In this document: piece by piece, positions 1 through 7,822 of the stretch
How positions within the stretch are numbered: position 1 is the stretch's first letter
Layout: each line of letters begins with the position of its first letter
Assembly (NCBI GenBank): GCA_019058315.1
Contig: JAHPZH010000003.1
Span: forward strand, 1-41,568
Length of the DNA: 41,568 bases
Source: Candidatus Helarchaeota archaeon
Lineage (GTDB): Archaea > Asgardarchaeota > Lokiarchaeia > Helarchaeales > RDOG01
Reading direction: 5' to 3'
Position numbers and translations under genes: made by a program
Notes under the pieces: generated by a model
Databases searched by the model: none
Told to the model about the DNA's origin: nothing
The model's input: only the letters and a program-made list of their open reading frames with translations

Positions 1-94
1 ATGTAATTGCTGCAAGAATAACCAAAACTAGTGTCATTAACCAAGTAACGAAATATTGAAATTTAAAACTAAGATCTCCTATAAAATCTGTCAT
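1..94 (-). CDS. N-terminus of a membrane protein, cut by the window edge
   Basis: An ATG on the minus strand at 94-92 opens a frame that runs off the left edge after 31 codons. A purine-rich stretch (AAAGGTTG) lies just upstream of the ATG. The visible residues begin MTDFIGDLSFKF and turn into a hydrophobic stretch (about residues 16-30, rich in L, V, I and A) typical of a first transmembrane helix. The family cannot be told from this fragment. It points the same way as the collagen-like gene at 290-892. Confidence 0.5.
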   Translation of the reverse strand, partial: MTDFIGDLSFKFQYFVTWLMTLVLVILAAIT

Positions 95-289
95 TTTATC
101 AACCTTTTAAATAATTTCTTCAATTTCGATTTCTTTTGATTATTTTATATTGTGAAAAAAGCCAGGCATGATAAATCATTTAAAAGTGTTTCTATAATAA
201 TTTCTAATATCCCCCATAAGCAAAATCATCTAATACAGAAAGAAAACTATTTTTGAACTTTGCGAAGAAAAAAAAAAGGAAATATTATT

Positions 290-892
290 TTAGAAGGTTA
301 TTTTCCCTGCTTGATATTCTGTAGCGATTAAGGTTGCTGAACAATATTCTCCAATTTTTGTCGATCCAACTTCTACTCTAATATCGCCAGTTATTGCTTG
401 AATACGTAAAAAAACTCTATATTCACCTGCTGATAGATTTAAGCAATGTCCAACTAGAATTACATCAAAGATTTCCCAATTTTGAAACGGTGTATAGGTA
501 AAATTAGCAATATCTAGCTCCCAAGTATTATTTTCAATAACTAGACTGATATTAAAATTATCATCAGTATTCCATTCAGACTCATGACCTTTTGAAAAAA
601 ACTCAAGACGTACATCCGCTCCTTCCTGTACAGTAATATTTAAGGTGTGCACTGTCGAATTTGCTATACTCTCAAAAGTATCCTTCAGAGTGGAATATCC
701 ATAGACTTCTTTTATTACAATTTGAACTATTGGGTCTTGACCAGGATCACCTTTATCTCCCTTTGGTCCTTGTTCTCCCTGAGGTGCAAGTATGGGAATA
801 TTTATCGGTTCTCGGTTATAAGTCATGATACTGAATCCAAGTGCTATAATTCCTAAGCAAATTGCTATTAACACATAGGCTTTTGATTCCAT
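290..892 (-). CDS. Membrane-anchored surface protein with a short collagen-like stretch
   Basis: A 200-residue protein. Residues 5-23 form one hydrophobic N-terminal anchor or uncleaved signal. Residues 39-53 are five consecutive Gly-x-y triplets (GEQ, GPK, GDK, GDP, GQD), the pattern of a collagen-like helix. The remaining 145 residues alternate polar and hydrophobic segments and carry several N-x-S/T sites, which suggests a secreted beta-sandwich. The likely topology is anchor, stalk, extracellular head. Five triplets are too few for a stable collagen triple helix alone, so the stretch may be a linker or trimerisation aid. The product is not recognised beyond this. The gene stands alone, transcribed leftwards. 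Confidence 0.7.
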   Translation of the reverse strand: MESKAYVLIAICLGIIALGFSIMTYNREPINIPILAPQGEQGPKGDKGDPGQDPIVQIVIKEVYGYSTLKDTFESIANSTVHTLNITVQEGADVRLEFFSKGHESEWNTDDNFNISLVIENNTWELDIANFTYTPFQNWEIFDVILVGHCLNLSAGEYRVFLRIQAITGDIRVEVGSTKIGEYCSATLIATEYQAGKITF

Positions 893-995
893 AATTAACC
901 CGACACCAATTTGTTTTTAATTCATTTATTTAGATTAAATTTTATTTCTCGTAAGGTCTTTTAAATTTTTAAAAAAGGAGTAATATCATTCCCTT

Positions 996-1154
996 ATGAA
1001 GTATAAAATAGAATATTTTTATTTTGATTACAGTCTGGTATTAACGTGTTCATGTGGTAGAGTTTCCAAGCAATTCGGTTCGAACCATACCAATACATTC
1101 AAGTGTCCTTGCGGGTTAACATATAAAGTGTTGCCAGAAGTAGTTAAAATTTAA
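996..1154 (+). CDS. Small zinc-ribbon protein (52 aa)
   Basis: A 52-residue frame begins at ATG 996. It carries a CSCG motif near residue 18 and a CPCG motif near residue 37, about 18 residues apart, the spacing of a compact zinc ribbon. A purine run ending GGAG (977-980) lies about 15 nt upstream, rather far for a ribosome-binding site. The sequence is aromatic-rich at the start (YFYFDY). It may bind nucleic acid or be a structural zinc module. It precedes the PH-like gene on the same strand, but an AT-rich gap of about 90 bp separates them. Confidence 0.6.
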   Translation: MKYKIEYFYFDYSLVLTCSCGRVSKQFGSNHTNTFKCPCGLTYKVLPEVVKI

Positions 1155-1235
1155 TAATTAGTATATATTAATTATAATTGATATATTAATTCAAAGATTA
1201 ATTGAGGATCTTTTTTGAGGAGAAAATTATGAAAT

Positions 1236-1240
1236 GGAGG
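1236..1240 (+). promoter_or_regulatory. Shine-Dalgarno GGAGG that implies a non-ATG start
   Basis: GGAGG at 1236-1240 lies 8 nt before ATT 1249, the first codon after an in-frame stop (TAA 1243-1245) in the frame of the next gene. It also falls inside a nine-codon frame (ATG 1229 to TAA 1258, MKWRFKPLL) that has its own GAGGAG (1217-1222) upstream. Either the gene starts at ATT, or this short frame is a leader peptide, or a one-base error separates the two frames. Confidence 0.45.
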
Positions 1241-1248
1241 TTTAAACC

Positions 1249-2235
1249 ATTACTGTAAGACCCGAAGAAATTTTATTCCATTGTGAGAAACATGGCAGAT
1301 TTACAAAGGAAATGACCTATTTTTATAGGATGATAGATTCAAGAATCTCAATAATTAATAAAATTATTATAATTAGCCCGAAGAAGAGAAACCTTGGTGA
1401 AGTACGGATAGATATTGATAAAATCAAAACGATTAAGATGCATAAAGATAGCTTGAAAGGACCGGAACCATATTATGAAATTATTCTTGATAATAAAGAA
1501 AAATTTTTCATTACTTTTGCCTCTACATGGGGTTCTTCTACAAAAAATCTTCATAAACAATTTAAAGAAGTATTAAACCAGAAGTTAGGTATTTCTATAA
1601 AGCAAGGAATAGATAGAACTGGACCACCTGCATTTTCTTTTAAAATGGCTCCCAGAACGAGTTTAAAAGAAGAAAAACCATCATTATTTTTTGCTGAAAA
1701 ACACGGTAGATATTCCGTGCAAAGACCACCAAAAGGATTAAAGGATTCATTTATAAAAATCAGCAAAGAGAATTTAACAATAGCAATAAAGATTTCTGGA
1801 GAGAGAATTAGAGTTCCACTTATAAATATAGATGTTGCTGAAAGAATCGATAGCTCTAAAACAAGTTATGTTGGCACAGCATTATTCGGAACTCCTCCTG
1901 TTCAACAAAGGAAAATTTATACTAAGATTATAACCAAAACGGGACAATCTTTCTATGTAACATTTATAAGCGGAATGTCGGGATGGCAAGTGGAATTACA
2001 TGATGAATTTTATGCAATTTTAAGATCTCAGCTTGATAGAATTGAAAAAGAAAGAGAACTAGAAGAACTTAAGAAAATGCAGAAACCGACTAATGTATTT
2101 TATATTAATATCCCTCCACAAACAAAATTATCAGCTCTCACAACTTTAAAGTGTCCATCTTGTCAAGCACCCTTAGACTATATGCCTCCTTGTAAGTGTG
2201 AGCATTGCGGGGTTATGATTGAATTAATGAAATAG
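1249..2235 (+). CDS. Tandem PH-like domain protein with C-terminal zinc ribbon
   Basis: The first ATG is at 1312, but the frame is open from 1246, and the extra residues include CEKHGRF. This matches AEKHGRY at the start of the second repeat (near 1690), so the N-terminal repeat is complete only with the upstream codons; I therefore use ATT 1249. The protein has two similar beta-rich units, each ending in a helix with a hydrophobic face, reminiscent of bacterial PH/GRAM-type domains. A charged helix (KERELEELKK) and a zinc ribbon (CPSCQ then CKCEHC) follow. No enzyme motif is seen. It probably binds lipid, protein or nucleic acid. The next gene begins 23 bp downstream, suggesting an operon with the HEPN protein. 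The domain name is an inference. Confidence 0.6.
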   Translation: MTVRPEEILFHCEKHGRFTKEMTYFYRMIDSRISIINKIIIISPKKRNLGEVRIDIDKIKTIKMHKDSLKGPEPYYEIILDNKEKFFITFASTWGSSTKNLHKQFKEVLNQKLGISIKQGIDRTGPPAFSFKMAPRTSLKEEKPSLFFAEKHGRYSVQRPPKGLKDSFIKISKENLTIAIKISGERIRVPLINIDVAERIDSSKTSYVGTALFGTPPVQQRKIYTKIITKTGQSFYVTFISGMSGWQVELHDEFYAILRSQLDRIEKERELEELKKMQKPTNVFYINIPPQTKLSALTTLKCPSCQAPLDYMPPCKCEHCGVMIELMK

Positions 2236-2258
2236 AATAATTTTGTTTGGTGTTATTA

Positions 2259-2765
2259 ATGACATGTGAGAGTTGCGAAAGAGATAATCTTGAAAAATGC
2301 TATTTCTGTCGAGAATGTTATTTTCAAGCATTGTCAAGAATTCAAAATCTTTCAATTGTTCAGATAAGAAATAACTTGACTTGTGATGAATTATTTCCTG
2401 AGACAGTTCAAACTCGAATGGGAGATTATCTAATCAATGAAGTAAATGAATGCCTACGTTGTTTAGACAACGGACTATGGACTGCTGCAACTTGTATGAG
2501 TGCAAGAATTTTTGAAAATCAATTGAAATATTATGTTCGGAGGAACTATAATAGATATTTTGAAAGCATATTTGCTTGTATAGATTTTTTAGAAAGAATG
2601 GGTTATCCTGATTATAATATAGAGAAATTCGATAGTTTAAGAAGATTGAGGAATGATGCAATGCATGCAACATACGAATTCAATCAAGACGATTCTATTT
2701 ACACTGCTAAACTAGTTTTTCAACTCACTCTAACGATTTTCAGCTCAAAACCACAATTATATTAA
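2259..2765 (+). CDS. HEPN (DUF4145-like) protein with N-terminal zinc knuckle
   Basis: ATG 2259 is preceded by GGTG at a 6-nt spacing, so I prefer it to TTG 2247. Residues 1-22 hold CESC and CYFCREC, a zinc knuckle. The rest is helical, with LRRLRNDAMHAT at about residues 127-138. RNDAMH is the Rx4H signature of HEPN domains and is typical of DUF4145. HEPN proteins with this motif are commonly metal-independent RNases or nucleotidyltransferase partners. No MNT partner is adjacent. It sits between the PH-like gene and a second HEPN gene, so a toxin or abortive-infection role is plausible but unproven. Confidence 0.72.
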   Translation: MTCESCERDNLEKCYFCRECYFQALSRIQNLSIVQIRNNLTCDELFPETVQTRMGDYLINEVNECLRCLDNGLWTAATCMSARIFENQLKYYVRRNYNRYFESIFACIDFLERMGYPDYNIEKFDSLRRLRNDAMHATYEFNQDDSIYTAKLVFQLTLTIFSSKPQLY

Positions 2766-2872
2766 TATGGATTTTGATTGAATTTAGGAACATTCTTCAA
2801 ACAATTTAAATATCATAAAAATATTAAAGAAGTGAAATTAAGATGTAAAGACTCATTGTGGTAGTTTTTTAT

Positions 2873-3853
2873 ATGGATAACGAGCTTCTCGAGAAATTAA
2901 AGAGTGTATTTGATAATCTTTTTTCTAATAGTGAATTTAAAAAAATTTTAGAAAATATTGAAAATAAAAGTGCAATTGATGTAATCACAAATTTTCAACA
3001 AATAGGAATATCATACTTTTTTCAAGATATGCCGAGATTTATCGATCTTTTGGAATTTTATAAATACTTTATTTTAAATGCTGATAAAAATTTTATAAAA
3101 AGTAATATTATTGACAGAAAAATCTACGATAATATAGTAGAAAATGTGAAAAAAGCATTAAAAATCAATTCATCTGAAGTAAAAAGAATTTATCTATCTT
3201 ATAAGAATTCTTTTAAATCAAAATATCCAGTTGTAAAATTAACTGAAACTCTTCTATTTTATCAGAAACTTTTTCCAAATTTGCTGGAATTATCCAAAAA
3301 TACCACTCTAACTGACTTTTCTGATAAAGTTTATGAAATCTTTATTGAGACACTAGAAAATAGCGAACAAGAAGAATTTATGGCTTATATTTTTGATTGG
3401 CTTTTAAAATTTGGATATCTTGTTGAAGGATTCTTAATTGATATCTTAAGAACAGAATTACAATTTCATTATTTATTAAAAAATATAAAATATTCATACA
3501 AAAGAATAATGAAGATGAGATTTTATCAACTTCTAAATGAACTTAGAGAAGACCATACTTTAAGGAATTATAGAAACGCAATTTTTCACACAAATTTCAT
3601 CATTGAATATCAAGTTAATCCAGAAGAAAGAAAAATTATTTTTCTCACTTTAAAAAATGTTAAGAAAGAAATAACCATTAAAAAATTTATTGAATATTAC
3701 TTTAGATTGATTCAAGTCGTTCAATCGTATCAATTGGCATATACTTATGCAGTACCCTTTTCTATGCGAGAAGATGGTCAAATACAATTAATTGAAATAC
3801 TTGATGGATTGATCAAAGAATTAAAAGAACTTAATTCGAAATCGGAAAAATAG
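2873..3853 (+). CDS. Large helical protein with C-terminal HEPN motif
   Basis: About 326 residues, from ATG 2873 (GTG 2858 is also possible; neither has a clear ribosome-binding site). Almost entirely helical and rich in Lys, Ile, Phe and Tyr. Near residues 230-239 it reads TLRNYRNAIFH; RNAIFH is an Rx4H HEPN signature. It is followed by a beta-like segment (KIIFLTLKNV) and two helices, the order seen in Abi-type HEPN domains. The N-terminal 200 residues are unrecognised and may sense or bind. An RNase activity is inferred from the motif only. It follows the zinc-knuckle HEPN gene by about 100 bp. Confidence 0.6.
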   Translation: MDNELLEKLKSVFDNLFSNSEFKKILENIENKSAIDVITNFQQIGISYFFQDMPRFIDLLEFYKYFILNADKNFIKSNIIDRKIYDNIVENVKKALKINSSEVKRIYLSYKNSFKSKYPVVKLTETLLFYQKLFPNLLELSKNTTLTDFSDKVYEIFIETLENSEQEEFMAYIFDWLLKFGYLVEGFLIDILRTELQFHYLLKNIKYSYKRIMKMRFYQLLNELREDHTLRNYRNAIFHTNFIIEYQVNPEERKIIFLTLKNVKKEITIKKFIEYYFRLIQVVQSYQLAYTYAVPFSMREDGQIQLIEILDGLIKELKELNSKSEK

Positions 3854-3911
3854 AAGTAATTATAATCAAGGATTTAATCTTTAATTATGTTTAATAATTA
3901 GTGAGTAAAAT

Positions 3912-4382
3912 TTGATTATTTTTCATGTGATAGGTCTCCATTGTGCTGGAAAATCTACATTCATCAAGGAAAAATTTCTAGATGCAGTAGTCCTGGATAT
4001 GAAAAAATTCTATAAAACTCATGACTTCCTACCCGCAACCTCCTATCATGACAGGACCGCACATACATTAGAACATGAATTTCAAGATTGCCTGAAGGAG
4101 GCTAAAAGGAGCAATAGCATTATGGTCGTGGAGAGTTCGGGGACAAATTTGAGGGTGAATCAATTGGTGGCGGAACATAACCATATCACCATCTTGGTCG
4201 TAACTCCCTTGGAAATTGTGAAGGAACGGATTAAGAAGGAGAAAGAGCCGGAGTTTGACGCGGAAACGCTGAACAACGTGGTATTAGAGGGGCTGGCAGC
4301 GGGGAGGTTGCAATATGATACGAAATATTTTACTCAGTTGGATAGATTTTATCCCGACTTGAAAATAAATGAATTTGAATAA
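3912..4382 (+). CDS. P-loop kinase (AAA_33 / zeta-toxin-like)
   Basis: A 156-residue P-loop protein. GLHCAGKST (residues 8-16) is Walker A. An acidic/lysine strand (VVLDMKK) follows, then a Walker B-like strand (MVVESSG) and an Arg-containing lid region (PLEIVKERIKKEKE). This is the layout of small nucleotide, polynucleotide or zeta-toxin kinases; the substrate is not evident. The start is TTG 3912, without a clear ribosome-binding site. The second half (about 4080-4330) is visibly more GC-rich than neighbouring genes, which suggests different ancestry. A degraded copy of its 3' end lies at 18701-18745. Confidence 0.65.
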   Translation: MIIFHVIGLHCAGKSTFIKEKFLDAVVLDMKKFYKTHDFLPATSYHDRTAHTLEHEFQDCLKEAKRSNSIMVVESSGTNLRVNQLVAEHNHITILVVTPLEIVKERIKKEKEPEFDAETLNNVVLEGLAAGRLQYDTKYFTQLDRFYPDLKINEFE

Positions 4383-4420
4383 ATCTTTTTACACATTTTT
4401 AAAAATTTGAATTTTCGGAT

Positions 4421-4447
4421 CGGTTACGAAAACTTTTTTAACCGGTT
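4421..4447. promoter_or_regulatory. Inverted repeat upstream of the winged-helix gene
   Basis: CGGTTA (4421-4426) and TAACCG (4439-4444) form an inverted repeat with a 12-bp spacer. The right arm overlaps the perfect palindrome AACCGGTT (4440-4447). The site ends 16 bp before ATG 4464, where an archaeal repressor could block transcription. The downstream gene has a putative DNA-binding N-terminus and could autoregulate. Confidence 0.4.
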
Positions 4448-4463
4448 CGAAAAAGTATAAATT

Positions 4464-5588
4464 ATGAACAATAAAATTTACAATTATTTAGAAAAGACTT
4501 TCTCTGACCAATCTATTGCTTTTGTCGAACTGGATAAAGTTTCAAAAGATTTAGAAATAACTTCTTATAAAGTAAAAAAAGGGATTGAGAATTTTAAAAA
4601 ATTTACATTAAACCAGATAAATCCCCCTCGTGGACCTTATATTATCACAAGAACTAAAAAATTCGACCAATACGATTTAATATCATACATTTTTCATCTC
4701 AGTGCAGCAGTGTCACCGACTAAAGGAGAAAAAGGGGGAAATATTAGCATAGAACAGAGTTGGGATGAAAATAATAATAAAATTATCAAATTAATGTTAA
4801 AATTCGAGAAACCAAGATACCCTTTCTATATATCAGTTAAAATCATAGAGAGTTATGTGGAATCGAGTTCTCTAGAACTAAAGATAGGTTCTGAGATACA
4901 AATGAATGCAAACGATGCTGAATCACAGTATGTATTCAAAGGTTGGGACTCAAATACTTTTGAATTTACAAAAAGAATAATTGAAGAGAAGCTCAACAAA
5001 TGGTTGATAAAGCGAAAAAACTTTAGGGTTTATGATGCAGCTGAATTCGATAGAGAAATTATTAAAATGAAATTCTTAGAAGAAAAAGATTATACACCTC
5101 AATTAAATGAATTAATCAAAGACTTTAAAAGGAAATTTTTAGAAAAAAAGGATTTTACATCTCAATTAAATGAACTAATTAAAGATTCTTCGGAAAAAAT
5201 TTATTTAACGACCACTTCTTTAATAAAATTTGATATTTTTAACAATCTGTTAAATAAAAAACTTAAGAATCCCGAAATTGATATAAGGATTTTGATCTAT
5301 GTATCACCTGTTATAAAGGTTCAGAAACTTGGAGATTTGATTAAAAAACTATCTGAAGCCGGTATAAAAGTCAAACCTAGGTCATTCGATTCTAACCATA
5401 TTTCATTAATTAGTGAATTAGGAGAATTAAGGGGTCGTCTAAACATTACTGCACCTAACGCAACTACTCTTGATGACATAAATAATTCGAATATTACCTC
5501 AAATCTTGATCTAACCTTTTTTGAAAAAGACTTTTTTAAAATAAAAAGGGATATTTTATTATTTGAGCGAATGTGGGAAGAAAAATAA
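4464..5588 (+). CDS. Winged-helix protein with degenerate PLD-like C-terminus
   Basis: 374 residues. Residues 1-60 look like a winged helix (VELDKVSKDLEITSYKVKKG as helix-turn-helix). Residues 90-200 are a beta-rich region. A 21-residue tandem duplication covers 203-244. Residues 245-305 resemble a phospholipase D-type fold (IYLTTTSLI, then IRILIYVSP, then LSEAGIKVKP). The catalytic HxK is replaced by NHISLI (311-316), with no Lys two after the His, so it is probably not an active nuclease. In defence loci such wHTH-PLD proteins can act as sensors or regulators; that is inference. Downstream genes to 7806 run the same way with tiny gaps or overlaps, forming a likely four-gene operon. Confidence 0.5.
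   Translation: MNNKIYNYLEKTFSDQSIAFVELDKVSKDLEITSYKVKKGIENFKKFTLNQINPPRGPYIITRTKKFDQYDLISYIFHLSAAVSPTKGEKGGNISIEQSWDENNNKIIKLMLKFEKPRYPFYISVKIIESYVESSSLELKIGSEIQMNANDAESQYVFKGWDSNTFEFTKRIIEEKLNKWLIKRKNFRVYDAAEFDREIIKMKFLEEKDYTPQLNELIKDFKRKFLEKKDFTSQLNELIKDSSEKIYLTTTSLIKFDIFNNLLNKKLKNPEIDIRILIYVSPVIKVQKLGDLIKKLSEAGIKVKPRSFDSNHISLISELGELRGRLNITAPNATTLDDINNSNITSNLDLTFFEKDFFKIKRDILLFERMWEEK
5070..5195 (+). repeat. 63-bp in-frame tandem duplication
   Basis: Two adjacent 63-bp units (5070-5132 and 5133-5195) encode KFLEEKDYTPQLNELIKD.. and KFLEKKDFTSQLNELIKD.., within the gap between the beta-rich middle and the PLD-like end of the protein. The DNA copies are still very similar, so the duplication is fairly recent. 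Confidence 0.8.
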
Positions 5589-5597
5589 AGAAATTTA

Positions 5598-6584
5598 ATG
5601 TGTTTTCTTATGTCAAAAAATAAAATAATTCGTAAATCTTTAATAGAAGATTTATACCATCATTTCAATAAAAAAATTAATTTTTTGACAAAAGAAGAAA
5701 AAGACTTAATTGAGAACTTTAAATTTAATCAAAGAATTGATACTTATTTTATTGTCCGAGATGTAGAACACAAGAGACATAAAAATAGGGATACTTATTT
5801 TTTATTGATAACCTTACAAGACGTAACAGGTGAGTTTGTTGCAAAAAAATGGGATATGCCCTATCATAAAGCGAAGGGGATTTCGGATGAAATTAAAGGA
5901 AAAATTATTAGAATTAGCGGAATCATTCGAGAGTTTAATGATAGTCTCTATATTGAAATAGACAAGGATAAAGAAATAGAAATTTTAAGTCCAGATAATT
6001 GTAGCGTTGACTTATTGAAAAAGTCAGTAAAAAAATCTCCCGATTATCTACTAGAGCAAATTTTCTTAATAATAGATAATGAGTTAGATGATGATGATTG
6101 GAAAAAACTCGCTAATGCAATACATGAAGATGATAAAATTTGTGAACGTCTTAAAATTGCACCTGCATCCACAAAATTTCATCAAAATTATAGTTCTGGA
6201 TTAATCGAACATATATATGAAATGTTAAAGAAGTTTCTAGATGAAATAAAAAATAATAATTTGAATTGTAACAAAGATTTAGTTATTATGGCAATATTAA
6301 CACATGATATTGGGAAAATTGATTCGTATGACGGATTAGATTATTCATATAAGATAACTAAAAAAGAAAAAAAATGGGGTCATTCTTTAATTAGTATCGA
6401 AATTGTCCTAGAAAAGATATTAGGGATTGAAAATTTTGATGAGAATAAAAAAACGGAATTAATCTATTTAATTGAAAATCATATGAAGAATAAAGTGAAT
6501 TATAAAGATTCTGTGACAAAAGAGTTAAATATATTACGATTATTAGATTCTTACAATGCAGGAATGTCCAAATTTAGACTTTGA
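5598..6584 (+). CDS. OB-fold + HD-domain nuclease, YhaM-like
   Basis: 328 residues (a start at ATG 5610 is equally possible). Residues 48-130 form an OB fold (YFIVRDVEH, TYFLLITLQD, GEFVAKKWD, GKIIRISGII). Residues 185-320 form a complete HD domain: H205 in GLIEH, H236-D237 in THDIGK, H262 in WGHS, H295 in ENHMK and D317 in LLDSYNA. FHQNYSSGLIEH matches the signature before the first metal ligand in YhaM-type 3'-5' exoribonucleases, which share this OB-HD order. It probably degrades RNA or single-stranded DNA. It starts 9 bp after the winged-helix gene and overlaps the next gene by 4 bp. Confidence 0.72.
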   Translation: MCFLMSKNKIIRKSLIEDLYHHFNKKINFLTKEEKDLIENFKFNQRIDTYFIVRDVEHKRHKNRDTYFLLITLQDVTGEFVAKKWDMPYHKAKGISDEIKGKIIRISGIIREFNDSLYIEIDKDKEIEILSPDNCSVDLLKKSVKKSPDYLLEQIFLIIDNELDDDDWKKLANAIHEDDKICERLKIAPASTKFHQNYSSGLIEHIYEMLKKFLDEIKNNNLNCNKDLVIMAILTHDIGKIDSYDGLDYSYKITKKEKKWGHSLISIEIVLEKILGIENFDENKKTELIYLIENHMKNKVNYKDSVTKELNILRLLDSYNAGMSKFRL

Positions 6585-6955
6585 ATGTGAGGGATAGATT
6601 GTCAGAAGAAAAGGAACTCATTATAGAGTTCGAGAAATATAGGAAGAATAAAATTGATAATTTCAAGAATGAGTATAAATCACGTCTTAAAGATCGGTTC
6701 CGCTTTTTAGTAGATTTAATAGTCAATAAAATCCCCTTGGACTCGGCTGTGGATTTCAAGGGGTTGAATGGGATGTGTAAATGTGGAAAAAAAATAAGTA
6801 AGGGGTCTTTATACAAGGATGGCACGGTCGTGGGGTCAACCTGTGCAAAAACTTTAAGTGATATTGCCTCCGAATTTTCAATGGTTGAGCAATTTATTTT
6901 ATTAAAAGAAGAGGAATTAAATAGAAAATTAAAAGAATTAAGAGAAAGAATATAA
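6581..6955 (+). CDS. Small zinc-binding protein, phage-type motif
   Basis: 124 residues, starting at TTG 6581 that overlaps the previous stop (TTGA), which suggests translational coupling; GTG 6587 is possible. Charged helices flank a central motif, CKCGKKISKGSLYKDGTVVG then TCAK, i.e. CxCG...G...GxxC. This compact zinc-finger layout is often carried on phage and plasmid proteins. The last 30 residues are a charged helix (LLKEEELNRKLKELRERI). Function unknown; the position suggests a partner of the OB-HD nuclease or the next nuclease. Confidence 0.5.
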   Translation: MNVRDRLSEEKELIIEFEKYRKNKIDNFKNEYKSRLKDRFRFLVDLIVNKIPLDSAVDFKGLNGMCKCGKKISKGSLYKDGTVVGSTCAKTLSDIASEFSMVEQFILLKEEELNRKLKELRERI

Positions 6956-6972
6956 ATAATAAAAGGGATAAT

Positions 6973-7806
6973 ATGGGAGATTGGAAGACCAAATTAATAA
7001 AATTTCAAACATTACTGGATGATATCGGAAAATCTAGAGGAAATCTAAAATTCGATAAGAGTTTTTTGGCAGTTCACGAACTTGCAGATCAGACCTTTTG
7101 TGAGAAAGCAGCCGAATTAACACAAGCATTAGCAACAACCGAGGATTTTCAACCAACCGAGCAGCAGCTGGTCGGGAAGATGTCTCACGAAAAGTTGACT
7201 GAAGATGGCGTCCCAATATCTTTCTTAAATATTTGGAAGGAGATATATGAAAGGAAGAATTGTTATGTTCATGAGATGTTGTTGGCAGCTAATTATCAAG
7301 GAGTGGGAATATTGGGCAAACCAGACTTGGTCTACTTCGAGAGTGCTGTTCCTCGCTTCATTTTCGAATTTAAATTCAGTAAGCATTACAAGCCTTTTGC
7401 TAATTACCATGTGCAAGCACAAGTCTATGGTTACCAATTGAACCAAATGGGGTTTGACACGACGGACCTTTTTTACGCGTTCATAATTGCAAAACCAAGG
7501 TGGAAAAATAACATTGAATTCGTAAAATTAATACCAAAAAGGACAATGGAACGATTTCACAAGGATAAGCTATACGAACTAGACCAGAGCATGATGACTT
7601 TCAATAATATCGGAGTATATATAAATAAGTTCATTCCAGAAAAAGCGATAAAAGAATTAGACTTTTGCCTAGGTTATTGGTTGGATAAGAGGAAAGCCAT
7701 ACCGACACAGAATAAGAACAAGTGCAGGAGTTGCAAGGTCAAGAAGCATTGCAAATTTTATTTAATGAGACAAGATTGGAAAGGAAGGAAGTTTTATGAT
7801 AGATGA
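6973..7806 (+). CDS. Cas4-like PD-(D/E)XK nuclease with Fe-S cysteines
   Basis: 277 residues. Motifs in order: C43 (TFCEKAAEL), H72 (MSHEKL), D118 in GKPD, E132-x-K134 in FEFKFS, the QxxxY motif Q148-Y152, and C-terminal C251, C254 and C260 (CRSCKVKKHC). One N-terminal and three C-terminal cysteines holding a 4Fe-4S cluster around a RecB-type core is the Cas4/AddB arrangement. Expected activity is single-strand DNA exonuclease/endonuclease. No cas1, cas2 or CRISPR array is present, so this is a standalone, probably virus- or mobile-element-type copy. It is slightly more GC-rich than its neighbours and ends 16 bp from a convergent gene. Confidence 0.75.
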   Translation: MGDWKTKLIKFQTLLDDIGKSRGNLKFDKSFLAVHELADQTFCEKAAELTQALATTEDFQPTEQQLVGKMSHEKLTEDGVPISFLNIWKEIYERKNCYVHEMLLAANYQGVGILGKPDLVYFESAVPRFIFEFKFSKHYKPFANYHVQAQVYGYQLNQMGFDTTDLFYAFIIAKPRWKNNIEFVKLIPKRTMERFHKDKLYELDQSMMTFNNIGVYINKFIPEKAIKELDFCLGYWLDKRKAIPTQNKNKCRSCKVKKHCKFYLMRQDWKGRKFYDR

Positions 7807-7822
7807 GAGGATAATTATACCC

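Noticed and set aside
1077..1086. GGTTCGAACC as a tRNA T-loop
   Set aside because: No matching acceptor, D or anticodon stems around it; it lies inside the small zinc-ribbon ORF.
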